A DNA stretch of 6,439 nucleotides from contig CADBSP010000100.1 of assembly GCA_902797405.1 (NCBI GenBank), forward strand, positions 1-6,439, read 5' to 3'. This document shows, in pieces, positions 1 through 5,964 of this stretch. The notes beneath the pieces are model-generated. The model had not been told where the DNA came from, made no database searches, and was given only the letters and a program-made list of their open reading frames with translations. Position 1 is the first letter of the stretch, and each line of letters starts with the position of its first letter. The stretch is from an uncultured Eubacteriales bacterium. GTDB taxonomy: Bacteria > Bacillota > Clostridia > Peptostreptococcales > Anaerovoracaceae. The translations under genes were made by a program, and so were the position numbers.

Positions 1-1974
1 GGGAAGACAACTCTTTTTAACCAACTCACCGGTTCAAACCAGCATGTAGGTAATTTCCCGGGAGTAACCGTTGACCGTAAAGAGGGCGCCATAAAAGGGC
101 GTCCAAACACCAGAATCACCGATCTTCCCGGCATCTATTCCATGTCTCCTTACAGCAGTGAGGAAATTGTATCCCGCAATTTTGTTTTGGATGAAAAGCC
201 GAATGCAATTATAAATATTGTGGATGCTACAAATATTGAACGAAACCTTTATCTTACGATGCAACTTCTGGAGATGAATATTCCGGTTGTAGTCGCCTTG
301 AACATGATGGACGAACTAACCGGGAACGGCGGATCTATTGATATTAACGCTATGGAGGAAATGCTTGGCACTCCGGTGGTTCCGATTTCTGCAGCAAAGA
401 ATCAAGGCGTGGATGAACTTATAGAACACGCAATTCATATCGCGCATTATCAGGAAAAACCTCTCCGCCAGGATTTTTGTGATGAATCGGATCACGGTGG
501 AGCAGTGCATAGGTGCATACATGCAGTAGTCCATCTTATTCAGGATCATGCTGATAGAGCAGGACTCCCTGTTCGATTTGCCGCAGATAAGGCAATCGAA
601 GGTGATCAACTCGTAATTGAAAAACTGGACTTAGATCAAAATGAAAAGGAACTCCTGGACCACATCACGCTTCAAATGGAGAGTGAGCGTGGCCTGGATA
701 GAAGTGCAGCAATAGCTGACATGCGCTTTTCGTTCATAGAGAAGGTCTGTAACAAGGTCGTTCACAAACCTCATGAGAGCAAGGAACACATTCGCTCCAG
801 GAAGCTTGATCAGATTCTAACCGGGAAATACACTGCCATTCCGCTCTTTGTTCTGATTATGGTGGCAGTATTCTATCTCACTTTTAATGTGATTGGCGGA
901 TTCCTTCAGGGAATCCTGGAAACGGGAATTGATTCCCTTACTGCGCAGGTGGACAGCTTGATGACCGATGCAGGGGTGAACGACGTAATCCACGGTCTGA
1001 TAATTGATGGTGTTTTCCAAGGGCTAGGAAGTGTTCTGAGTTTCATTCCCATAATCGTCGTCCTCTTCTTCTTCCTCTCAATAATGGAAGACAGCGGTTA
1101 TATTGCGAGAGTTGCATTCTTCATGGATAAGCTCCTCAGAAAAATAGGGCTATCAGGTAGAAGTATAGTGCCTATGCTTATTGGATTTGGCTGCACGGTT
1201 CCGGCGGTCATGGCGACGAGAACACTTCCAAGTGAAAGAGATAGGCGAATGACAATATTACTTACTCCATTCATGAGCTGCTCGGCCAAGCTTCCGATTT
1301 ATGGCTTTTTCGTAAATGCCTTTTTCGTTAATAACAAAGGTCTGATAATGAGCGGTCTCTACTTCCTTGGCATTGTAGTAGGCATCTTGGCTGCGCTCGT
1401 ATATAACCGCACCATGTTTAAGGGAGAGGCGGTTCCGTTTGTAATGGAACTTCCAAATTACCGTATGCCAAGCGCGGCTAATGTCATAAGGTTGCTCTGG
1501 GAAAAAGCAAAGGACTTCCTGCAGAGGGCTTTCTCGGTAATTTTGATAGCCACTATAGTAGTCTGGTTCTTGCAGAACTTTGATACACACCTGAGTTTAA
1601 CTGACAATGCAGAAACTAGCATTCTGGCAAAGGTATCCGGTCTGCTTGTTCCAATATTTAACCCCCTCGGTTTGGGGGATTGGAGAATAGTCACTTCATT
1701 AATTACCGGTTTTATGGCAAAGGAGAGCGTAGTCTCAACGATGGAGATTCTATTTAACCCGGCAGGGGGCGTCAATGCACTAGTGAGCCCACTGGCAGCG
1801 GGAACACTTCTGATATTCAGCCTTTTGTACACACCATGCGTTGCGGCGATTGCAGCCATAAAAAGAGAACTTGGAGTAAAGTGGGCGGTAGGTGTAGTCC
1901 TTTGGACCTGTGGTGTCGCATGGGTTATTGCTCTAATTGGTCGTATGATACTAATGGCGCTAGGTATTGTTTAA
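1..1974 (+). CDS. feoB: Ferrous iron transport protein B, 5' partial
   Basis: FeoB is the inner-membrane Fe(II) uptake protein, with a cytosolic GTPase domain fused to a polytopic channel. The window opens inside the P-loop (GKTTLFN at residues 1-7 of the 657 visible), so only about 10-20 N-terminal residues are missing. Following G motifs are visible: the switch I region GNFPGVTVDRKEG (17-29), G3 DLPG (41-44), G4 NMMD (101-104) and G5 SAAK (130-133). A helical linker follows, and the membrane part starts near residue 280. Both halves of the conserved core are present: GFGCTVPAVMATRT from 395 and FMSCSAKLPIY from 424, plus a third conserved-looking Cys in YTPC (613). The frame is open to TAA at 1972-1974 after a hydrophobic C-terminal helix, so nothing suggests decay. 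A feoA gene would be expected upstream, outside the window. A strong terminator lies 110 bases downstream, so feoB is probably the last gene of its operon. Identity is very secure. Confidence 0.97.
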   Translation, partial: GKTTLFNQLTGSNQHVGNFPGVTVDRKEGAIKGRPNTRITDLPGIYSMSPYSSEEIVSRNFVLDEKPNAIINIVDATNIERNLYLTMQLLEMNIPVVVALNMMDELTGNGGSIDINAMEEMLGTPVVPISAAKNQGVDELIEHAIHIAHYQEKPLRQDFCDESDHGGAVHRCIHAVVHLIQDHADRAGLPVRFAADKAIEGDQLVIEKLDLDQNEKELLDHITLQMESERGLDRSAAIADMRFSFIEKVCNKVVHKPHESKEHIRSRKLDQILTGKYTAIPLFVLIMVAVFYLTFNVIGGFLQGILETGIDSLTAQVDSLMTDAGVNDVIHGLIIDGVFQGLGSVLSFIPIIVVLFFFLSIMEDSGYIARVAFFMDKLLRKIGLSGRSIVPMLIGFGCTVPAVMATRTLPSERDRRMTILLTPFMSCSAKLPIYGFFVNAFFVNNKGLIMSGLYFLGIVVGILAALVYNRTMFKGEAVPFVMELPNYRMPSAANVIRLLWEKAKDFLQRAFSVILIATIVVWFLQNFDTHLSLTDNAETSILAKVSGLLVPIFNPLGLGDWRIVTSLITGFMAKESVVSTMEILFNPAGGVNALVSPLAAGTLLIFSLLYTPCVAAIAAIKRELGVKWAVGVVLWTCGVAWVIALIGRMILMALGIV

Positions 1975-2000
1975 CAATTAAACCAGAGTTATTAATAATT

Positions 2001-2076
2001 AAAGGCTATACAATCATCTAAAAGCTGTTCAATTATCTAAACGCTATATAATCATCTAAACGCTATACAATCATCG
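2001..2076. repeat. Four tandem copies of a 19-bp unit after feoB
   Basis: Four contiguous 19-base units lie at 2001-2019, 2020-2038, 2039-2057 and 2058-2076. Units 3 and 4 differ at two positions (AAACGCTATATAATCATCT and AAACGCTATACAATCATCG). Units 1 and 2 are more diverged, and all four keep the frame AAAnGCTnTnnAATnATC. The array sits between the feoB stop and its terminator, so it would be transcribed in the feo 3' UTR. The period of 19 is not a multiple of three, and I see no reading frame or ribosome site that would make it coding. Function is unknown. It could be a variable-number tandem repeat or a protein-binding array. Confidence 0.9.
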
Positions 2077-2083
2077 TTTTGAT

Positions 2084-2136
2084 ATCCAATTGATAATCTG
2101 CAAGTAATGCAGTGAATCAATTGGATTTTTGTTTTT
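2084..2136 (+). terminator. Intrinsic terminator of the feo operon
   Basis: A perfect 11-bp inverted repeat (ATCCAATTGAT at 2084-2094, ATCAATTGGAT at 2116-2126) encloses a second 5-bp stem, CTGCA/TGCAG (2098-2102 and 2108-2112), with an AGTAA loop. The two stems are separated by a 3x3 internal loop. A T-tract broken by a single G follows at once (2126-2136). The outer stem is AT-rich but long. The T-tract is on the + strand side only, so it ends transcription coming from feoB and not from the opposite direction. It insulates the adhesin operon from feo transcription. Confidence 0.85.
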
Positions 2137-2206
2137 AATCCGGTGAACTGTCTAAAAATATACAGAAAAAAAGCAGCATTATTGTAAATATCATACTTTT
2201 GGTGGA

Positions 2207-2234
2207 TTGTATAAAAATTTCAGAGTAATACTAT
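2207..2234 (+). promoter_or_regulatory. Candidate sigma-A promoter upstream of the TAAC array
   Basis: TTGTAT at 2207-2212 and TACTAT at 2229-2234 are separated by 16 bp and resemble a vegetative -35/-10 pair. An overlapping TATAGT at 2232-2237 is a second -10 possibility but gives a 19-bp spacer. Start of transcription would be near 2241, placing the whole 11-bp array inside a leader of about 120 bases. The match is modest in a very AT-rich region, so this is tentative. It competes with the downstream candidate at 2336-2341. Confidence 0.35.
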
Positions 2235-2236
2235 AG

Positions 2237-2324
2237 TAACGTAAAGATAACACAACAATAACTAAACGATAACGTAAAAATAACTAATCGATAACATAAC
2301 AATAACAAAAAGGTAACGGACCAA
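2237..2324 (+). repeat. Eight-unit 11-bp TAAC direct-repeat array
   Basis: TAAC begins at 2237, 2248, 2259, 2270, 2281, 2292, 2303 and 2314, exactly 11 bases apart every time. One extra out-of-phase TAAC is at 2297. The units read roughly TAACnwAAnrA, for example TAACGTAAAGA, TAACTAAACGA and TAACGTAAAAA. Degenerate units continue the phase on either side: TAATACTATAG at 2226 and TTACGATCCGC at 2325. Only the tetramer is fully conserved and the rest drifts, which is what selection on a short contact repeated once per helical turn would leave. The array ends 37 bases before the adhesin start codon. The likely role is an operator or activator array for the adhesin operon. The binding protein is not identifiable from this window. 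Confidence 0.9.
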
Positions 2325-2335
2325 TTACGATCCGC

Positions 2336-2341
2336 GATACT
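2336..2341 (+). promoter_or_regulatory. Candidate activator-dependent -10 element
   Basis: GATACT resembles a -10 hexamer. The position 17 bp upstream, where a -35 would lie (2313-2318), reads GTAACG and is poor, but it coincides with the last exact TAAC unit. That geometry fits a promoter lacking a good -35 that depends on a protein bound to the adjacent repeats. Transcription would start near 2347, giving a leader of about 15 bases that still includes AGGGA at 2353. This rests on position and one hexamer only. Confidence 0.3.
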
Positions 2342-2352
2342 CTTTCACAAAT

Positions 2353-2357
2353 AGGGA
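2353..2357 (+). promoter_or_regulatory. Weak ribosome binding site deciding a GTG start
   Basis: AGGGA lies only four bases before GTG at 2362, a weak and close site. A second in-frame GTG at 2371 has GGTGA (2361-2365) five bases ahead and would drop only three residues (Met-Lys-Lys). I prefer 2362 because it gives a normal MKK signal-peptide start, but the sequence does not settle it. No in-frame ATG is available nearby. Confidence 0.45.
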
Positions 2358-2361
2358 ACTG

Positions 2362-5300
2362 GTGAAAAAAGTGTATACGCGCAGAGGTGTAATAAGTTTA
2401 ATACTGTGCTTACTCTTAGTAGTAGGCGATATGGGTCTTCTTGGATCTCCTTCAATAGATATAAGCTATGCTGATGAAGCAGAAGTAGTTCTAGGCGAAG
2501 GGGATTCCGAGGAGCCCAAGGCTTCCAACGAATTGACATATGTATCCGCTGAAGGTTTTGGTTACGCAACTATGAATGCAGTTGCTAATGACGAATTAAC
2601 GGATACAGAAGCAACTGAAGACGAAAATACAGATCTAGGTTCAGACCTAACTGTAGATTCGTACGATGATGTAGGTGTCGATGTTGGAAGTTTTGCTGTG
2701 GAAAAAGGCAATGAGATTGAACCCATTGATCCAGATTGTGTAAACGGTGCAGATAAAAACAATCCGGAGAAAGATGCTGCTAATGGCAAGGCGAACGTAG
2801 AGGAAAAGAACCTAGAAGAAGCAAACATATATAGTGAAGTAAAGACTAGTGAAGATGGTGAGGAAAAAATTGGAGAGGACTCCGATAAAAAGGAAGCTTC
2901 AGAAAACGAAAAAAAGGATACTTCAGAAACCGATAAGAAGGAAAGTTCAGAAACCGAAGAAAAGACTTTAGAAGATATAGATCTTAACGAAGGTACCGAA
3001 ACTCAGGAAGTAATCATAGACGATGTAAAAATCACCGTGACAGCAGAAGGCGAGACCTTCCCAAAGGGATGGGAACTGGTGGCAGCCAAGGCGCCCAAGC
3101 TTGTAACCGAAGAAGCGGAAACTGCAATAGGTGATGTAAGAAATGAAGAAGAACACGTTGCCAAATCCTATACCTTTGATATCAAGATTCTGGATAAAGA
3201 GGGAAGGGAAGTCCAGCCTGCAGAGGGCAAGAACGTAAAGGTTTCCTTTGCTACGCCGGAGAACGGTGATACCAATGTAAGTCCCAGCGTCTATCACATG
3301 ATAGAAGAGAATGAGACTGTTAACGCCGAAGAGAATGAAAATTCAGAGGCAGCTAAAGAACCTGAAGAAGTGACCTTTGTTGCTGAACCTCTTGAAATAG
3401 TTGCCAACGAAGCAGGCAATGCCGAAGGGCAAGAGAAAGCTGCTAATACTGATGAAATAATTACAGTTGAAACGGACGGCTTCTCCTACTACACAGTAGA
3501 GTTCACCTACGGAGACAAGGAGTATGTGCTTCAGGGTGGCAACGAAGTCACCATAAACGAGATTCTAAATGCAGTTGGTCTAACCGGTGAAGTAGTAAAT
3601 GCGGAGACAGAAGACGCCCCCATCGAAATCTTTGAAAGAGATGGCGAGTGGTATGTTGCAGCGGTGGAAGCCTTCACTACCACACATATTATGAAGGTCA
3701 CCATTAAAGAAATCGCCTACGACATTAACCTTGGATATCAGGAATTGGAAAGAGCGGTTGATATAAAGGTTACCGATGCTTTGGAATCCGCAACAAAGAC
3801 CATAACCGTCACCAAGGTCTGGGAAAACGACAACTCTTCCGTAAGACCCAGCGATGTGGAAATACATCTGAAAAAAACCTCATCCACCTTGATACCGGGG
3901 CCGGATTTCTCCCTTAAGATGAGAGCCCTTTCCGGTTATCCGGTTACCAACCCAAGGACGGATAATACCGCAATCACCTCATTTGAAGAAGCCACCCCTG
4001 CCCAGTACGATGCTGTCAAAGACAGTTTGACATCAGCGAACGAAGTTCAGGAAAGCGGAGAAAAAACATATATCTGGTTCGACAACGGAACCATCTTTAT
4101 CTACAGCCTGGCAGACAATATCTTCTTGAATGCCAATTCAAACAGCATGTTCAGCAGAATGCTTAACCTTAACGACATCAGCGGAGTTGCAAGATTCAAT
4201 ACAACCTATGCAACCAAGATGGCATTCATGTTTGAGGACTGCGTCAGCCTAAGAAACATTTCACCTCTGGCAAATTGGGATGTTGGAAATGTAGTAACCA
4301 TGAGACTGATGCTGGGAGCAAATGTAACGGATGCGTCTCACGATCATATGAACTATACAAGCCTCGAAGCCTTGAGAAACTGGAACACCCAGAAACTTGA
4401 GGATGCAGGCATGATGTTCAAGGCATCCCAAGGTATAACCTCAATCGAACCTCTAAGTGGATGGAACGTATCAAATCTTAGAAATGTCAACCAATTGTTT
4501 TTCAGAACATATAACATATCCGATGCCACCTGTCTGAATTCCTGGAATGTAGTTCGTGTTGGAGGTACATACTACAGCGAAGGTTCATCAAGTACCGCAA
4601 CTGGTAGTTTTAGCCAGATGTTCGGTAGATCCGGAGCAAACAAAGCCTCCACGGTTCCAACCTTCACCTATCGCGCAGGTAAATGGAACAACAGTGAGAC
4701 CCAAGGTACTTTCACACCCTCCGCATCTCCGGCCTCCGGTTCCGCCGCCACCACAACCAAGACTCAGGACGCGGTAACCGAATACATTATCGGAGATGGA
4801 GGAACAGCATGGACCAAGAGCGGAAGCACATGGACGGCATCATTCACGGTATCCAATGACAATGCAGACTGGCGCGCATGGGAAGAAACAAGCAATGGAT
4901 ATCTGGACGATACCAACGGAGTTCCCAACGCGTACATAGAATCAAGCAATGGCATCGACGGTTACGGCAGCAGCTCATCAAATCCCGTAACGGGAATAAG
5001 AAGCAGCGTAACCATAACGAACACAAGGCTTACACAAACCCTAACCGTAGCTCAGGAAATAATCGAAGACCTGGAATCTCCCGCAACATTTAATTACACC
5101 CTATACCTCTGGACGGGAGAGACCGAGATGGAGAATCCGTACGATCTTACGACTGTCCCGACGGGAGTAACAAGGACAGCTGCCGGCACCTATACATTCT
5201 CCCTTTCCATAAGCCTTGCCGAACCGGTTGTACCGGAAGCAAGTGCCAGCATAGAAATTGAGGATATTGTAAAAGGTGTCAGCTACAAGATAGTTCAGAC

Positions 5301-5964
5301 TCCCCAGGAAGGATGGGAACTACTTGATTCGGAACATGAAGCCGGACATCTCGATTCAGACAGAAGAGCGGAATTCATAAACCATGTGCATACAGCTCAA
5401 ACAAGTTCCTGGGATCTGATGATTGAGAACATGGTATCCGGAAACCAGGCATCGAGAGATAAGTATTTCAAGATCGAGGTAACTTTGACGGATGCGGGAA
5501 ACAATGTGACACATAAAGTATTCCACATGGACGATGACCCCACGGTACTGGCAAATGACGCAACCTTGCCGGCATATATAGGGGAAACAAATCCTTCATC
5601 CATTACAACGGATGCAACCGGAAGCGCCACCGCAACATTCTACCTTCATAATGACCAGTTCATCAAAATAGAGGATTTACCCAACGGTGCGAAGTATACG
5701 GTGACAGAGACTTATGAAGACTATAGTCCATCGGTGCTGGTTCATTCAGCAAATGGCGATGATACAGACTATGTCTCAAGTTCATATTCCGTTTCTGATA
5801 CTGCGACAGGAATCACAGATGACATAATCATCAGGTTTACCAATACGAAACATGGCGTCATACCATCCGGCGAAAGTGTAAGCAATATAGGATTGCTACT
5901 GGTAGCGATTGGTCTTCTGTCCATGTATTTTAAGAAGAAGTTTGGAGGTGCCGACCATGAATAA
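2362..5964 (+). CDS. Sortase-anchored pilus-type adhesin, Cna-B/DUF285/FctA-like
   Basis: Predicted 1200-residue cell-surface protein, probably the tip or ancillary pilin of a sortase-built pilus. Seen in order: a signal peptide with likely cleavage after SYA (35-37); a low-complexity acidic/Lys-rich stalk (about 40-215) with three octapeptide repeats; two beta-rich modules common in clostridial surface proteins (about 217-381, ending DGFSYYTVEF, and about 381-452); the first part of a Cna-B domain (ITVTKVW at 481-487); a long insertion with DUF285/BspA-like repeats centred on F612, W639, W674, W701 and W728; the Cna-B remainder ending in TITNTR (884-889); an FctA/Spy0128-like domain (894-1010); a DUF7601-like domain (1017-1163, with GNQASRDKYF); then IPSG (1167-1170), a hydrophobic segment and KKK. 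No Cys-based thioester motif was found. It starts with GTG after the 11-bp array, and its stop overlaps the SipA-like gene. The exact ligand is unknown. Class is confident; the tip role is inferred from gene order. Confidence 0.88.
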   Translation: MKKVYTRRGVISLILCLLLVVGDMGLLGSPSIDISYADEAEVVLGEGDSEEPKASNELTYVSAEGFGYATMNAVANDELTDTEATEDENTDLGSDLTVDSYDDVGVDVGSFAVEKGNEIEPIDPDCVNGADKNNPEKDAANGKANVEEKNLEEANIYSEVKTSEDGEEKIGEDSDKKEASENEKKDTSETDKKESSETEEKTLEDIDLNEGTETQEVIIDDVKITVTAEGETFPKGWELVAAKAPKLVTEEAETAIGDVRNEEEHVAKSYTFDIKILDKEGREVQPAEGKNVKVSFATPENGDTNVSPSVYHMIEENETVNAEENENSEAAKEPEEVTFVAEPLEIVANEAGNAEGQEKAANTDEIITVETDGFSYYTVEFTYGDKEYVLQGGNEVTINEILNAVGLTGEVVNAETEDAPIEIFERDGEWYVAAVEAFTTTHIMKVTIKEIAYDINLGYQELERAVDIKVTDALESATKTITVTKVWENDNSSVRPSDVEIHLKKTSSTLIPGPDFSLKMRALSGYPVTNPRTDNTAITSFEEATPAQYDAVKDSLTSANEVQESGEKTYIWFDNGTIFIYSLADNIFLNANSNSMFSRMLNLNDISGVARFNTTYATKMAFMFEDCVSLRNISPLANWDVGNVVTMRLMLGANVTDASHDHMNYTSLEALRNWNTQKLEDAGMMFKASQGITSIEPLSGWNVSNLRNVNQLFFRTYNISDATCLNSWNVVRVGGTYYSEGSSSTATGSFSQMFGRSGANKASTVPTFTYRAGKWNNSETQGTFTPSASPASGSAATTTKTQDAVTEYIIGDGGTAWTKSGSTWTASFTVSNDNADWRAWEETSNGYLDDTNGVPNAYIESSNGIDGYGSSSSNPVTGIRSSVTITNTRLTQTLTVAQEIIEDLESPATFNYTLYLWTGETEMENPYDLTTVPTGVTRTAAGTYTFSLSISLAEPVVPEASASIEIEDIVKGVSYKIVQTPQEGWELLDSEHEAGHLDSDRRAEFINHVHTAQTSSWDLMIENMVSGNQASRDKYFKIEVTLTDAGNNVTHKVFHMDDDPTVLANDATLPAYIGETNPSSITTDATGSATATFYLHNDQFIKIEDLPNGAKYTVTETYEDYSPSVLVHSANGDDTDYVSSSYSVSDTATGITDDIIIRFTNTKHGVIPSGESVSNIGLLLVAIGLLSMYFKKKFGGADHE
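2887..2958 (+). repeat. Three 8-residue repeats in the adhesin stalk
   Basis: Three consecutive 24-base units encode KKEASENE, KKDTSETD and KKESSETE (residues 176-199 of the adhesin), continuing into EK. They lie in a Glu/Lys/Asp/Ser-rich stretch (about 130-215) with no evident globular fold. Such segments usually act as flexible or helical spacers that hold a binding domain away from the wall. The in-frame 24-bp unit could vary in copy number between strains. Confidence 0.75.
3793..5028 (+). other. Cna-B domain split by a large recognition insert
   Basis: Residues 478-505 carry the opening strands of a Cna-B domain (TVTKVWENDNSSVRPSDVEI, K485 in the usual isopeptide Lys position). The matching close of the fold appears some 300 residues later: WTASFTVSNDNADWRAWEE (824-842) and the terminal strand TITNTR (884-889, N887 in the usual Asn position). 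Everything from about 506 to 810 is therefore an insertion between the early and late strands. E841 or E842 is the candidate catalytic Glu. The domain family is known; the split is my reading of the pattern and needs a structure model. Confidence 0.65.
4195..4551 (+). repeat. DUF285/BspA-like leucine-rich repeats in the adhesin
   Basis: Protein repeats of about 27 residues with the pattern L-x-x-W-n-v-x-n-l-x-x-m-x-x-m-F are centred on F612, W639, W674, W701 and W728. Intervals are 27, 35, 27 and 27. The long interval holds about eight extra residues (around DASHDHMN). Examples are PLANWDVGNVVTM (635-647), ALRNWNTQKLEDAGMMF (670-686) and PLSGWNVSNLRNVNQLF (697-713). DUF285 repeats occur on surface proteins of bacteria including Mycoplasma and Firmicutes and are thought to mediate binding. 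The DNA copies have diverged, so this is an old protein repeat rather than a recent duplication. Confidence 0.75.
5860..5940 (+). other. C-terminal sortase signal, IPSG type
   Basis: The adhesin ends in GVIPSGES (1165-1172), a hydrophobic stretch (1176-1190) and KKK (1191-1193), which is the three-part layout of a cell-wall sorting signal. IPSG replaces LPxTG and resembles the (V/I)PTG motif used by class B pilin sortases; related clostridial proteins with a DUF7601-type last domain usually read GVIPTG. The sortase itself is not in the window. The Thr-to-Ser change is conservative. Confidence 0.75.
5944..5949 (+). promoter_or_regulatory. Strong ribosome binding site inside the adhesin 3' end
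   Basis: GGAGGT, a near-complete anti-16S match, lies seven bases before ATG at 5957 and within the last adhesin codons. It fixes the first ATG as the start of the SipA-like gene in preference to the in-frame ATGs at 5975 and 5993. The 8-base overlap with the adhesin stop indicates translational coupling. Confidence 0.85.

Noticed and set aside
1836..2021. Small + strand frame overlapping the feoB end and running into the 19-bp repeats
   Set aside because: It lies almost wholly within the feoB coding sequence in another frame and has no ribosome site or recognisable product.
2001..2076. 19-bp repeats as a CRISPR array
   Set aside because: The units are directly adjacent with no spacers and there are no cas genes in the window.
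2137..2220. Riboswitch or other structured leader upstream of the adhesin
   Set aside because: The stretch is AT-rich with no convincing helices and I recognise no riboswitch core.
2362..2475. Lipoprotein signal peptide using C16 of the adhesin
   Set aside because: C16 lies within the hydrophobic core (LILCLLL) without lipobox context or a preceding short h-region. The SYA site at 35-37 and the C-terminal sortase signal fit a normal secreted, wall-anchored protein.
2737..2748. C126 of the adhesin as a thioester-domain cysteine
   Set aside because: The context PDCVNG is in low-complexity acidic sequence with no thioester-domain fold or partner Gln motif nearby.
5155..5166. VPTG at adhesin residues 932-935 as a second sorting motif
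   Set aside because: It is internal to the FctA-like domain and no hydrophobic segment or positive tail follows. It is a chance match.
2362..5964. Composition shift inside the adhesin gene suggesting a mosaic origin
   Set aside because: Spot checks of third codon positions in the stalk, the repeat region and the C-terminal domains gave broadly similar GC use, so there is no support for a join.
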